From Lithodes maja (taxonomy: Eukaryota; Arthropoda; Malacostraca; Decapoda; Lithodidae), in NCBI GenBank assembly GCA_037953745.1, contig JBAKBP010003157.1:95455-159454 (forward strand): a stretch of 64,000 bases of DNA, given 5' to 3'. Shown piece by piece: positions 12,243 to 22,856 of the stretch. The notes beneath the pieces were generated by a model. It saw nothing but the letters and a program-made list of their open reading frames with translations. It made no database searches and was not told where the DNA came from. Each line of letters starts with the position of its first letter. Position 1 is the first letter of the stretch. The position numbers and the translations under genes are program-made.

Positions 12243-12895
12243 GTGGATGAGGGAGACAAAAGGCAAAACTGCCTGTGACGAGTGCTTCCCCCATAGTTGA
12301 AAGAGTGACAGGGCCAAAATCAAGGAGCAGTCAGGCCGAAATGCCTGGACACACTGAGTTTGAAGCAATGTCAGTCATAGGATGAGGGAAAGATGGATTC
12401 AGGGAGAGAGTTCCAGAGATCAGCTGTTAAATAGAAAAAAGATTGGGAGTATCGTTTCACTCTTGAGTTGGAGAGTTGCACAGAGTAGGGGTAGGATTGA
12501 GTTGCAAGACGGGTACTATGTACCCTACGTAGAGGTGGTATACACTGAGAGAGCTCTGAGAAACACTGATTATTGTAGTAGCGATAGAATAGCGAGATAG
12601 ATGCAACATTGCGGCAAAGAGAGAGAGATTGTAGAGAGTTAGTGAGTGGACGGGAGTTAATGATACAGAAGGCTTTCCTCTCTAATTTGTCTAGAAGTAC
12701 TGTGTGAGAGGATCCTCTCCACACATGTGAACAGTACTCAAAGTGGACACACTGTGCTCCTGTACAGAGCAAGAAGCTGTGCAGGGGTAAAGAACCCCTT
12801 GAGGCAGTTGAGCACTCCCAGCTTCTGGGAGGCCGCCTTAGCAAGACTGGTAATATGGTCCTTCCAAGAGAGAGCAGAAGGGAATGAGACACCGA
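12243..12895 (-). pseudogene. Jockey-like LINE, 3' part of ORF2 (copy 1)
   Basis: On the minus strand this encodes the C-terminal part of a LINE reverse transcriptase: phrases ASQKLGVLN, FFTPAQ, EYCSHVW, LDKLERKAF, INSRPLTNSLQSLSL and LWNSLPES. These lie after the catalytic palm, in the thumb and connection region. The homologue at 24860-25495 is about 90% similar and shares the 3' untranslated segment (GGGAGACAAAAGGCA to GGGCCAAAATCAAGG). The protein path changes frame near 12840, continuing to LGVSFPSALSWKDH. The upstream RT and the endonuclease are missing, so this is a 5'-truncated dead copy, typical of incomplete target-primed reverse transcription. Assignment to the Jockey group is from the protein style; a neighbouring clade is possible. 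Confidence 0.75.
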
Positions 12896-14225
12896 GAATA
12901 CTGAAAGAAGATGTCTATGTGCCATTTGAAAATGTGGAAATTGCAGAAGTTTACAACATTGGTCGGTAGTTTGTTCCACAGGTTAGCTGCTCGATTGAAA
13001 AAAAAAATATTTGCTTCATTTGAACGAAAGGCCTTTCCGATTATTTTATATCCGTCACCTGGAGTGTAATTGGAATGATCAATTATGAGGTATTTACTGT
13101 TGTCTCTGATAATCTTAAATATGTGTATAAGGTCCCCTCTCATTCTGCGCTTTGTTAAGCTGAATTGACTTAATTATTTTAGTCACTCCTAGTATGGTTT
13201 ATTTCTTAGTTTGAGATTCATTTTAGTTACTATCGGCTGAACTCTCTCTATTTTTCCATATCTTGTACATGATATGGGGACCAGAACTGAACATTATATT
13301 CTAAAATAGGACGAACCAACAAATTGTATAAAGTTAGAATAACTTTTTCAGATTTAAATTAAAAATATATCTTCCAATAAAACCTATTAATCTGTTCGTT
13401 TTTATAAGGACTTCGGGATATTGTTGGGTGGGTTTTAAATCACATGATATAGTTACTCGAAGGTCTTTATGAGGGACTTCATCAAAAGCTTTTTTGAAAA
13501 TCGAGATGAACTACAGTATGTCACCTGCTTTATGTTCATTGCGTATTTTAAATATAGCATACAAGAACAAATCAAGGAGATTTGTCAGACATGAGCAAAT
13601 GTTTCTGAATCCATGTTGTAAGTATATAATAAGGGCACTATTTTCTAGATGGCTTACAAGTATAATTATAAAGGATTAAGATTTTGAGCAATTTACATAT
13701 AATTGAAGTTAGTTGCCTGGCATTGATTTATTACTTTGTTTACAGATTGGTGTTAAGTTTACTAATTTCCATTCTTTAGATAGGTATACTTTCTTACATT
13801 GCATTGTTTTATGAAAGAGATAAGTAATGGTTTTGAGCATTAATCTTATTTGTTTAGTAATTATTGGGGAAATTTGATCGAGTCCAGGATATTTGCCAAA
13901 TTTAGGTTTATTTATATCATCTAAATTCTAAAGCATCTGATTCTGAAATGTCTATATTGCAGAGGGTGTCACAGCTGCTTATTTGAACCAGTGGGATAGG
14001 AGGAATGATTTTTGTAGCTTCCTCTGTGAAAAAGGAAACGAAGTAATAATTATGACCATCACTTATTTCAACTACACTATCCACATGTTCCCCTCTTTCA
14101 ACAACTAGTGGGGCGATGGTGGAGGTAGTTACCTTTTGTTTGTTTTATATAACCATTTAATTCATTGGGGTTCGACTTACATAAGTTTGCAATACAATTT
14201 TAAAGATTATTGAAAGGAAACATAA
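12896..14225 (-). pseudogene. CR1-like LINE ORF2 remnant, heavily decayed
   Basis: Read leftward from 14225, the translation passes through recognisable reverse-transcriptase signposts in several frames. They are HNYYFVSFFTEEA, then KYPGLDQISP, SKEWKLVNLTPI, LQHGFRN with SCLTNLLD, FKKAFDEVPHKDL, and the C-terminal MRGDLIHIFKII, NYTPGDGYKIIGKAF and FFNRAANLWNKLP. Order and spacing match the 27.2-28.6 kb copy and the 42-43.7 kb LINE, so it is the same broad clade. The segment with the catalytic FADD motif is deleted between the DEVPHKDL region (about 13440) and the C-terminal part (about 13350). Stops and frameshifts are frequent. It abuts the Jockey-like tail on its 3' side. Confidence 0.75.
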
Positions 14226-14251
14226 TTATAATGTATTGATGATGTTATACA

Positions 14252-14252
<1 letters not shown>

Positions 14253-14300
<48 letters not shown>
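14253..14300. repeat. (TA)n microsatellite
   Basis: A TA tract between the LINE remnant and MITE copy 2. Confidence 0.95.
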
Positions 14301-14301
<1 letters not shown>

Positions 14302-14318
14302 TATTTTTAACATCGTTC

Positions 14319-14808
14319 TTAACCCTTAACTGGCGGCGCGCAACATATGTCGAGTGAAATAAATTTGGACTATGTGGCGGTGCACGACATCTGTCGACGC
14401 CATTTTCAGCACGTAATGTTGCTGAGAGAGAGAGCTGAGCGGTGGGACGAGCGTAGCAACCCTATGACTGCTCCCCACCACCACGGTGGACATACTGAAC
14501 TGTATTCTACTTTCCTCCCCCCTTTCTCACTCCCTACATCGGGAATTATGTAAGGAAATTACCTTATTTCAGGGTTTTTGCACTCGTGTTGCACGATCGT
14601 TGCAAGAGAACCAGTGGTCGTACAAGGATGGTTCGGGTGTCATTGGAAAGCTCTGTTTACGCCCTTTCAGGGATAGATACTTGTTTTACACTCTGGGTCT
14701 TATTTAGGCATGAAAATGATCATGTAAACAACCCTATTTAGGGTAAAAAAAAAAAAACGCTGTGCGGTACGGTCAAATAGACCGCCTAGGCCGCCAATAA
14801 GGTGTTAA
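14319..14808 (+). mobile_element. TTAA-bounded MITE, piggyBac-like, copy 2
   Basis: This copy lies in the opposite orientation to the 11.3-kb copy. TTAA is at 14319-14322 and 14805-14808. It starts CCCTTAACTGGCGGCG and ends CGCCAATAAGGTG. Internal landmarks ACGTAATGTTGCTGAGAGAG, GGTGTCATTGGAAAGC and GCCCTTTCAGGG match the other copies in reverse complement. It contains an A13 run near 14746. It has no transposase frame. Confidence 0.7.
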
Positions 14809-14850
14809 TACCAATAACATCCCAAAAGAATTTATGAAACCATGTGATTC

Positions 14851-14916
14851 TCCCAGGATTCGAACCAAGAATTTCACATATAGAACTTACACACTCTAAC
14901 CATAACACCATCAAGA
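14851..14916 (-). repeat. tRNA-like segment (SINE head or tRNA pseudogene)
   Basis: On the minus strand there is an A-box-like TGGTGTTATGGTTAGAGTG. About 30 bp later follows a perfect B box, GGTTCGAATCC, with tRNA-like spacing. A full cloverleaf cannot be closed with confidence, so a SINE promoter region is more likely than a working tRNA gene. Confidence 0.5.
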
Positions 14917-15061
14917 CATGTATAAGTACAGCACATAACCAGGATTGATATCCATTTATCGAATACTGGATATCAAACTAATCATGTACTGTACCCAACT
15001 ATACCATGAATAGCCTAATGCTTAGCGAGAGGAGAGAACGCTTTATTGGACAAAGATATAC

Positions 15062-15180
15062 ATATAAATATATATATATACCGGTACATATATATATATA
15101 TATATATATACTGTATATATATATATATACTGTATATATATATATATATATATATATACTGTATATATATATATATATTG
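15062..15180. repeat. (TA)n microsatellite with CTGTA interruptions
   Basis: About 120 bp of TA broken at regular distances by CTGTA or CCGGTA. It borders the hairpin element on its left. Confidence 0.95.
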
Positions 15181-15876
15181 AGTATATATCACAAATACAC
15201 GTGAGCCACTAAATGTTTCTAATCTCTCAGTGGGGTTCGAACCGCTGACCGTCAGGACGATAGCCGACGCTTTAATCAACTACACCACGGCAGTCTAAAA
15301 GACACTCAATCTATCCTATTTATGTTAGGGAGAAGGGAAACCCACTAAGCGAATATATTTTCAATTAATACCTAGTCGTAGGATCCATATTCCAGAATAC
15401 CATATAAGGATTTATGAGTGTCCCGACGCAACTCGGGCAGAAATTGATTTCATTTAATTCTAACCCACCAAGCATGAGAGTTACAAATATTGAGTATATA
15501 TCACAAATACACGTGAGCCACTAAATGTTTCTAATATCTCACGTGTATTTGTGATATATACTCAATATTTGTAACTCTCATGCTTGGTGGGTTAGAATAT
15601 TTGTAACTCTCATGCTTGGTAGGTTAGAATTAAATTAAATCAATTTCGGCCCGAGTTGCGTCGGGACACTCAGTAATCCTTGTATGGTATTCTGGAATAT
15701 GGATCCTACGACTAGGTATGAATTGAAAATGTATTCGCCTAGTGGGTTTCCCTTCTCCCTAACATAAATAGGATAGAGGGTTGAGTGTCTTTTAGACTGC
15801 CGCAGTGCCGTGGTGTAGTTGATTAAAGCGTCGGCTATCGTCCTGACGGTCGGCGGTTCGAACCCCACTGAGAGAT
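15179..15876. repeat. Foldback element with tRNA-like outer ends
   Basis: The arms are inverted. Left-arm sequence from about 15219 to 15517 pairs with 15538 to about 15876, around a 20-nt centre (15518-15537). The outer end of each arm is a tRNA-like segment with A box TGGTGTAGTTGATTAAAGCG and B box GGTTCGAACCCC. It is on the minus strand at 15227-15296 and on the plus strand at 15807-15874. The right arm contains a 31-bp direct duplication (GTAACTCTCATGCTTGG...). The sequence beginning TGAGTATATATCACAAATAC appears both outside the left arm (15179) and at the centre (15491). It is probably two tRNA-derived SINE copies inserted tail to tail, flanked on both sides by TA tracts. Confidence 0.8.
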
Positions 15877-15883
15877 TATAAAT

Positions 15884-15909
15884 GTATATATATATATATA
15901 TATACATAT

Positions 15910-15977
<68 letters not shown>
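15884..15977. repeat. (TA)n microsatellite
   Basis: A TA tract forming the right border of the hairpin element. It is followed by ACAGGGTGTTCCAGTTGACG, which looks like the start of another repeat that I cannot delimit. Confidence 0.95.
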
Positions 15978-15980
<3 letters not shown>

Positions 15981-18398
15981 GGTGTTCCAGTTGACGTTTA
16001 CATAAATGACAGGATGTATTCGTCAGGCAATAATAAGACTATTTTATTCTATGATGTTCGGGGTGAGTATATATAATTACGGAGATATTACACTTCGAAC
16101 GTTATCGATAGATACAAACAAAATGCAGTCTAAGAGGTAAAAAACTAATATTTCAAAGCTAGCGCAGGGTTGAAAGGCTTTGTTTACACGTGGATAACAA
16201 ACAGGGTTAGACATTTTTTTCGGAATCGCCTAATTGCAGAAGCCATTTTTTGTTGGACGCAAAGAGTATTTAATATCTCTATATTCTCTGTCAGCCTCAC
16301 TGCAGAAGTTATCCGTGGTCTGTCTATCAGGCCCCCTTCTTAATGTAACTTTCACTCGATCAGTTGTCGTTAAATTCAAACCCTCAACACCCTATCAGTA
16401 ATTAATATTGTTATCTTAGGAGTAAATTGTTACAAGCTAGTTCGACCATTCAGTTGTATAACCGCTGTTTACTCATAGATAACCAGCTCTGCCTTACCTT
16501 GCATCATACTAGAATCCAGCTAGATTACCCCTTACCATTCCAACCACACTCACGAGCATCATTCTTGATTATTGAATATATCATCCTTGTATAATTCTGT
16601 GTACGTCGTGTATATACAGTATGTATTACTTGTCCTATTTATTGTTTCCTTGTTCTTGTACAGGTAAAGTTAATACAGTTGATACCTGATTGCTTGCCAA
16701 TTGTATTCTGTTAATTCGGGTAACCTCTTATAGGTAGGCCCAATATATATAAAATATCCCATAGTATTTCATGTCATGATGGGACTATCACGTCCTATGA
16801 TTCTACTCATAATAAATATAATATATGTGTGAAACCTGATTCGACTACTCACTCTGATTGATACCTTTCCCTTGGCAATTAAAGATCCACCTACATACTG
16901 TACAGTATAGTTCATACAGTCCTAACTCCTCCTCATATATAACAGAGGCTGATATCTTAATGGTCTAAGGACACTGACACCAAGATATCTTGACTATTGC
17001 ACAGCCATTGCACAGTGTAATAAGTGAGATGTATGGAAGGAATGGTAGAATAGTAATGAAAGTAATCATACGAAATATCTCATTATTGAAAGTATATCAA
17101 GACATAGAAGATAATGCAAATGTAAGTAATAACTTTGATGTCTTACTATTGTTGTGCAGCCATGGGGATGGGAAGAGTGAAGGAAGGAATTAATAATAGC
17201 AATGTACTGAAAGGAAAACAATACCAGTCCGATACGTGAAAACATGACTTACATGAAAAGGAATGCGCAAAGAAATAATCTTAGACTACGTGGATAATTT
17301 TCCAAGCGGTATTATAAATGAGAAACAAACATAACTTATACATTAATAGTAAGGGGATAGTAATAACAAATGGAAAATTTAGAGCATTCAAGAAGATAAT
17401 GAGAGGAGGGTAAAAAGAGTCAGAATGAAAAGGTAGATTATTCTGATTAGCGAAATAGGAAGGTCCCGGATTTGCCAACCGCTCGGTACAACGTAGGTTT
17501 ATTAACCTATAGCTGCAATGGTGGACATTGGAGGTGCAGTATACATATTGCATGCATACAAGCATATGATAGCAGTTGATCAGCATGGGTGAGCTGATTT
17601 CACTGGTTACAGACTACATTCACATCCACAGCCATTCCAAGAGTACGATAACATTCCACTTGCACCTCACACACTATACACAACAAGCAGCCCTTACCCG
17701 AAAACAAGCTATGTTATCATATGAATTTCTTAAATTATGGAAGCAATTCATAGGTGGATAATTTTCGTCTCGCAATAAATACATGTATAGTTTGGGAAAG
17801 AGGATAACAAAAGAAGAACAGATAACAAAATTTGTTCAAGGGGCAAAAGGGAAAAAACTAGGGATTATGAGTAAAATGAAAGAAGACGAAAATATTTACA
17901 CAACTAAAAACATGCATAGGAACAGGTTACATCTGAAAACATGCCTACGATTAGGTTATATGGTTCTATAAACAGAGGAAGGAGGAAATTAAAGGAGAAA
18001 CATTGGACAACAAACAAATTCGCGAACATTAATAACAATAACTTAAACAACAACATTAAAGGAGGGAAGCTCAAATTATGTATAAGGTTAAAGGATCCTT
18101 TGATTCTTCAATGTTCAGTAACAGATGAAGAGGGAAGGTAAAATAAAGGGAAGACGAAAGAAACAAAAGTCAATGAATGGATGGAAAATATTGAACAATT
18201 AAGATTTAACTTAAATTTGAGAATAGAGTCAAGTTGATAACAGTGCTAAAGTAAACAGATAATAAATACCTGTATATTAAAATACTATTTGGCTTAATCT
18301 GTCTATAGTGTTTTTCTATTTGGCGAGTCTAGAAAGCTCAACCCCCAACCTTGCATAACTCTATAAAGGACTTGAGGAATCGAGCTGATACTTTTACC
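15978..18398. other. Unassigned AT-rich stretch
   Basis: Only short frames of about 60 to 100 codons are open and none shows family motifs or plausible composition. I found no tandem repeats or terminal inverted repeats. Confidence 0.45.
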
Positions 18399-19885
18399 AT
18401 TTGGGAAGAGGCAATTGGTAAAAGTTAGGGAAGGTAGCAAGGGAAACAGTAAGGGAGTGAAAGATAAGAATGGAAGAATGCTAGTTGAGAAGCAAGAGAG
18501 AGTCGAAAGATGGAGGGAGTACTTCAACGAGTTGCTAAATGTAAGGAATGAAGCGCCATAAAACATAGTTGGATAGGGTGTGGGAGAGAGAAGAAGAGAA
18601 GTAGTGGAGGAGGAGGTGGGGATCTGGAGGTCAGAAGTGTGGGAAGCCATGAAAAGAGTGAAGTTGGGGAAAGCACCAGGAACAGATGGAGGGTGTTGGG
18701 AAATGTTGAGGTATGGTGGTGAGATAGTGATCGAATGGGTATGGAAAATGTGCAAACTAGCATGGGAGAACTGGAAGACAGGCATAATAGTCCCCCTATA
18801 TAAGGGTAAAGGGGAAAGAGGAGTGTGTGGTAACCACCGAGGAATATGTTTTCTAAGCATAGTAGGGAAGGTGTACAGTAGGGTAGTGATTGAGAGAGTG
18901 AGAGTGAGAATGGAGAAATGGATAGGTGACGAGCAGGGAGGTTTTAGGAAGGGAAGAGGATGTGTAGATCAGATTTTTACCCTGAATTGTGTTTTGGAGA
19001 AATATCTGGAGAAGAAATACAAGGAAGAGCAGTGGATGTTGGTGTAATCTCTGATAAGGGAGGGAAATGAGTGGAAGCTGCCTGTACTGCTGTTTGCTGA
19101 TGATACAGTTCTGATGAGCGATAATGAATGGGAGTTGCAGGGTCTGGTAGATGCGTTTGGAACAGTGTGCGTAATACGGAATCTGAAGGTAAATGCCGGG
19201 AAGAGCAAGGTTATGGTCTTCACAAGGGGTGAAGCCACAGAGTGTGAGGTGAAGTTGAATGATCAGGCTATGGAGATTGTCAGCTCATTTAAGTATCTGG
19301 GCAGTGTGTTGAGTAAAGATGGGAGTATGAATGAAGAAGTGTGGGAGAGGGTGCAACAGGGGAAGAGGGTTGTAGGAATGCTGAAAGCAGTAACAAGAAA
19401 TAGGGTGGTCAGTATGGAAGTAAAGACGTCCTTGCATGACAGTGTGGTAATCCCGACACTGACTTACGGAAGCGAAGCATGGACGATTGAGAATAGACTC
19501 AGACCAAGAGTGAGAGGGGTGGAAATGAGTTACTTGAGAAGTGCGTGTGGAGTTACATGGAGGGATAGACAGACAAATGAGGAAGTAAGAAGGAGGTGTG
19601 GTGTGAGGTAGATGTGCTGGAAAGTGTGAAAATGAACACCTTGAGATGGTTCGGCCATATGGGAAGCGAGAGAATGACTAAGAAGGTGTACAAGAGCGAG
19701 GTGGAAGGACAGAGAGGAAGAGGTAAACCGAAATAGAGGTGGAAGGATGGAGTGAGGAAGTATATGGATGAAGGCGGTGCTAGTTGGGAGGAGGGGCATC
19801 GACTGACTGGGGACAGATATGCATGGGGTGGTTCGTTCGTGGCCACCCCTTCGGAGATCACGGCGTCAGGCAATAGATAGATAGA
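18399..19885 (+). pseudogene. RTE-like LINE, internally deleted
   Basis: The protein path runs KDKNGRMLVEKQ, then KLGKAPGTDG, IIVPLYKGKGER, NHRGICFLSIVGKVYSRV and EQGGFRKGRGCVDQIF (18580-19047). Next come LLFADDTVLMSD (about 19090), LKVNAGKSKVMVF, FKYLGSVLSKDG, LTYGSEAW and the tail WFGHMGSERMTK. This is the order of RTE-clade reverse transcriptase and its C-terminal region. About 100 residues of palm between GRGCVDQIF and FADD are missing, and a stop near 19045 and shifts near 19610 break the frame. The 3' end, GGAGATCACGGCGTCAGGCAATAGATAGATAG, matches that of the copy at the right edge (63138-64000). Both end in a (TAGA)n tail, as RTE elements commonly do. The endonuclease is absent. Confidence 0.8.
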
Positions 19886-20080
19886 ATCAGTAAATAGGTG
19901 TAGACACGTAGCAATTTTGCTCCATTGCTGAGTTACAAGAGGTTAGAGGTAACATTTCTAGACTTGTTATAATGACTAGACTATAATAGGTTCCATCATC
20001 TCAAGCATAACAAAAATTAATTCTCTATTGTCAACATAACCATTAACCCTATCACCGAAATTATCATCAGCCTCACAACA
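19886..20080. other. Unassigned spacer
   Basis: Nothing recognisable lies between the RTE tail and the Helitron-like start. Confidence 0.4.
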
Positions 20081-20586
20081 TCTTAATAAATAAAGGTCAA
20101 TGTTTGTCTGTCTGTTTGTCAGTTACCCGACCTTTGTTACTAAACTCCTCCCACCGTTTTGGTGCCAGGTGGGAGTGTGGGGCACCGTTGGAAAGCCCAG
20201 GCTTTGGAGATGGTTTTAGGCGAGTTTAGTGGAAATCAGAGAAACTTTTGTTTAATACAATTTTCGGCAGAACTTTCGGCAGAACTTATGTAGTAAACGG
20301 GAGCGAAAAAAATGGCCGTTTGGGGCAGAAGGAGGCCTCCTATCGAAAAGGTGTTTGGAACGAAAGTTGTTCGGAGCTCCCCAAAATTGGGGTACGGATG
20401 AGGTCAGATCCAAAATCGGAGGTCATTTAGCGGCCGAAATCGAGGTCGCCGTTTAATGAGGCACAGGGAGGTCGAGGCCGGTGATTATGGTACTAGTAGT
20501 ATTGTGATGATTGTGGTACTGGTGATTGATGATGGTGGTTATGGTAGTAGAATTTAAACCCGGGCAACGCCAGGTACCCCTCCTAG
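20081..20586 (+). mobile_element. Helitron-like non-autonomous element
   Basis: It starts TCTTAATAAATAAAGGTCAA directly after an A. It ends in a short hairpin-capable ACCCGGGCAACGCCAGGT, then ACCCCTCCTAG, directly before a T. A 5' TC, a 3' stem-loop about 10 bp before a terminal CTRR, and A/T insertion context are the Helitron signature. The GTTTGTCTGTCTGTTTGTCAG segment just after the 5' end is a common theme in animal Helitron derivatives. No Rep or helicase is encoded. The 3' stem has mismatches, so the call is moderate. Confidence 0.5.
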
Positions 20587-20599
20587 TTCATACTAATAA

Positions 20600-21085
20600 T
20601 GAGAATTGATCATCACCATTGTCATCATAAATATCATCACGATGTATCAATCATATCTTCATCATAATTCATACTCATCAACATCAGTATTGATGTTCTC
20701 AATTTATCACCACAAAAATGATTACAATGATCACCATCATCATCAATGTCACCAAAACTGTCAATACCACTAGCATTATCACAACCATCACCATCATTAT
20801 CACAATTATCATCACCACCCACCATCATCATCATCACAACTATCATCCCCACCACCATCATCACCATAGTTAGCACCACCAACACTATCACTACCACCAT
20901 CATTATCATCATCATCATGACTACTATCACTACTATCAATATTATCACCACCATCATTATCATCACCACTATCATCATCAAAACCACCGATCACCACCAA
21001 CAGCACTATCAACATCACCGTGGTCATCTCCACAAATATAATGACCAGCACCAACACCATCATCATCATCATCATCATTTATCCT
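20600..21085. repeat. (ATC)n-type imperfect trinucleotide array
   Basis: About 480 bp of ATC/CAC/CAT triplets. The Thr/Ile-, Met/Val- and Asp-rich frames found on both strands are products of the repeat. Confidence 0.9.
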
Positions 21086-21329
21086 TGGTTCCCATTACTA
21101 ACATTTAGCCCGCGGATTAAGAACCATCAGAGAGTTAAAAGTCAGGGAGTTTTTTCTAATATTTTGTTTTCCTTTCCAGAACAAAAGGCAAGACTGGCTG
21201 TAATTAATGTCCTCTTGAAGGGAATAAGGAGGAAAAAAGACAGAATGGAGGTGAATTAAAGTCCAAATTACAAGACACACTGGGATTATTGGACTAAAGG
21301 TTCTATAGGTAGATGTACAGTCGTGGCCA

Positions 21330-21812
21330 TTAACACCTTACGAGCGGCCTAGGCGGTAACTTCTACTACCTGCCAAGCGGGGGGTTTTACCATAAACGAG
21401 CTTATTTCCGTGCTCTTTTTCATGCATAAACAAGAGCCAGAGCGTAATACAATTATGTATCCCTGAAAGGGCGATAATCGAGCTTTCCAATGACACCAGA
21501 ACCATCCTTCTACGACCACGCGTTCTCTTGCAACGATCGTGCAAGACGAAGGAAAAATCCCTAAAATAAGGTAATTTCCTGACATAATTCCCTGTGTAGT
21601 GAGGGAGGGAGGGTGGATGTGTGTGGTGTAAACGTCAGTAGTCGCGCGGGAGCCGTGCCGAGCGGTCATGAGTCGATCTATGCTCCTCCCACCGCTCGGC
21701 TCTGTCAGAGCACATTACGTGCTCAAAATTGCATGCTACTATAGCCGGGCCCCGCTCTTTAGGTTGGGGTTCTCTTGTCAGACTATAGCCGGGTGCCGCC
21801 AAAGAGGGGTTA
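21330..21812 (-). mobile_element. TTAA-bounded MITE, piggyBac-like, copy 3
   Basis: TTAA is at 21330-21333 and 21809-21812. It begins CACCTTACGAGCGGCCTAGGCGG and closes with GTGCCGCCAAAGAGGGG. It shares CCCTGAAAGGGC, TTTCCAATGACACCAGAAC, TTGCAACGATCGTGCAA and CATTACGTGCT with copies 1 and 2. The subterminal segment near 21740-21800 carries a small duplicated ACTATAGCCGGG motif not seen in the others. Confidence 0.7.
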
Positions 21813-22795
21813 ATGCTGTTTATACAGTAATTGTCCAAGCTATCTCGGGTGGAAGTGAAGCTCCTTATTAATTCGAAACCTGATAATTGCATTTGGGAGA
21901 CTCATTTAATCAGTTCAAGGCTTCATAGTTTTTCAGAATAAATTACCTCGACTGTATACGGGGTCTTTCATATTATTGGTGGACTAGTATCGGATTAGTT
22001 AGTTAAACTAGGACTTCAGAGGCTATCAACCCTTCTGGATTATTAAGCCAGCAAAATGTAAGTCAAGAATAGCGTCAGGGTTAGAGCCCCTTTTCGAGAA
22101 CCCCAGTCCCTTATGGTATCGGAGTCTGGTATCCACTAGGAGTTGTCAGACAGTTTGGAGGCACACTCAACAATAAGGTATCCCGAACAGAATCGAATCT
22201 TCTCATTAATTTGTTTACCTAATATTTATATTTCGGAGTTTCATGTTGCAGTTCATAATGGGCTTGGATTTATATCATTGAGTGTGCAGTCATGAGAATA
22301 TATTATAAGAATACATTAATTGACTACTTGCAATGAAGCACTTGGTTGAGCCCGATAACTTTCAGTTTTCTACTGTACAGTCAATTCGTTTAATCCACGG
22401 AGTCTCGGAAATTTTAGTTATGCAATTATATTTTGTTCAGATTGCTGTAGGAAACTGTATTGCTTATAGGCTACATTTATTAATTCATCTATTTTCCATT
22501 TTATGCATTACACATTTATTTTATATAATTATTAACTTTTAAGCTTTTCATAAGCCTAAACAATATTCTGAGATTCTGCGGATTATACTAGTTGACTGTA
22601 CTTCTCACTTCTCACCTTGTTCTTCCTCTGTCCAATTACTCTTATTTCCTATTTTACTCCAGCCATCTGGTCTGGACTACTTGCGAGTTTCAGGCAATGA
22701 AATAATTTTCCTACTCGACGAGACAGAGAAAAGGGCGAAGGAACGCGAAAGTGGTCCCGGACCCTTAGAATTGGAACTTTAAATGTAGTTTCTGT
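21813..22795. other. Unassigned stretch
   Basis: No convincing coding frame; the longest candidate here is about 70 codons and lacks motifs. No tandem repeats seen. Confidence 0.4.
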
Positions 22796-22856
22796 TTGGG
22801 CTCTGTCTCGTGTCGGCCACCCCCAGCAATGGGGCATGAGTATATACACATACATT
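22796..22856 (+). repeat. Short dispersed repeat, GCTCTGTCTYGTGTCGGC type
   Basis: The segment GCTCTGTCTCGTGTCGGCCACCCCCA...GGGGCATGAGTATATACA recurs in diverged form at about 23655-23710 (GCTCTGTCTTGAGTCGGC, TACCCCCAAAATGGGG). That second copy runs into a (TAGA)n tail. It looks like the 3' end of a retroposon (SINE or LINE). Confidence 0.5.

Noticed and set aside
14851..15874. Functional tRNA genes
   Set aside because: A and B boxes are present, but acceptor and anticodon stems cannot be closed convincingly. Duplicated, inverted copies point to SINE heads.
18303..18860. 185-codon minus-strand frame, Ser/Pro/Leu-rich
   Set aside because: It is the antisense of the RTE-like reverse transcriptase and shows only reverse-complement composition.
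20637..21108. Thr/Ile-rich and Met/Val/Asp-rich frames on both strands
   Set aside because: Produced by the (ATC)n array; they overlap on both strands and have no motif.
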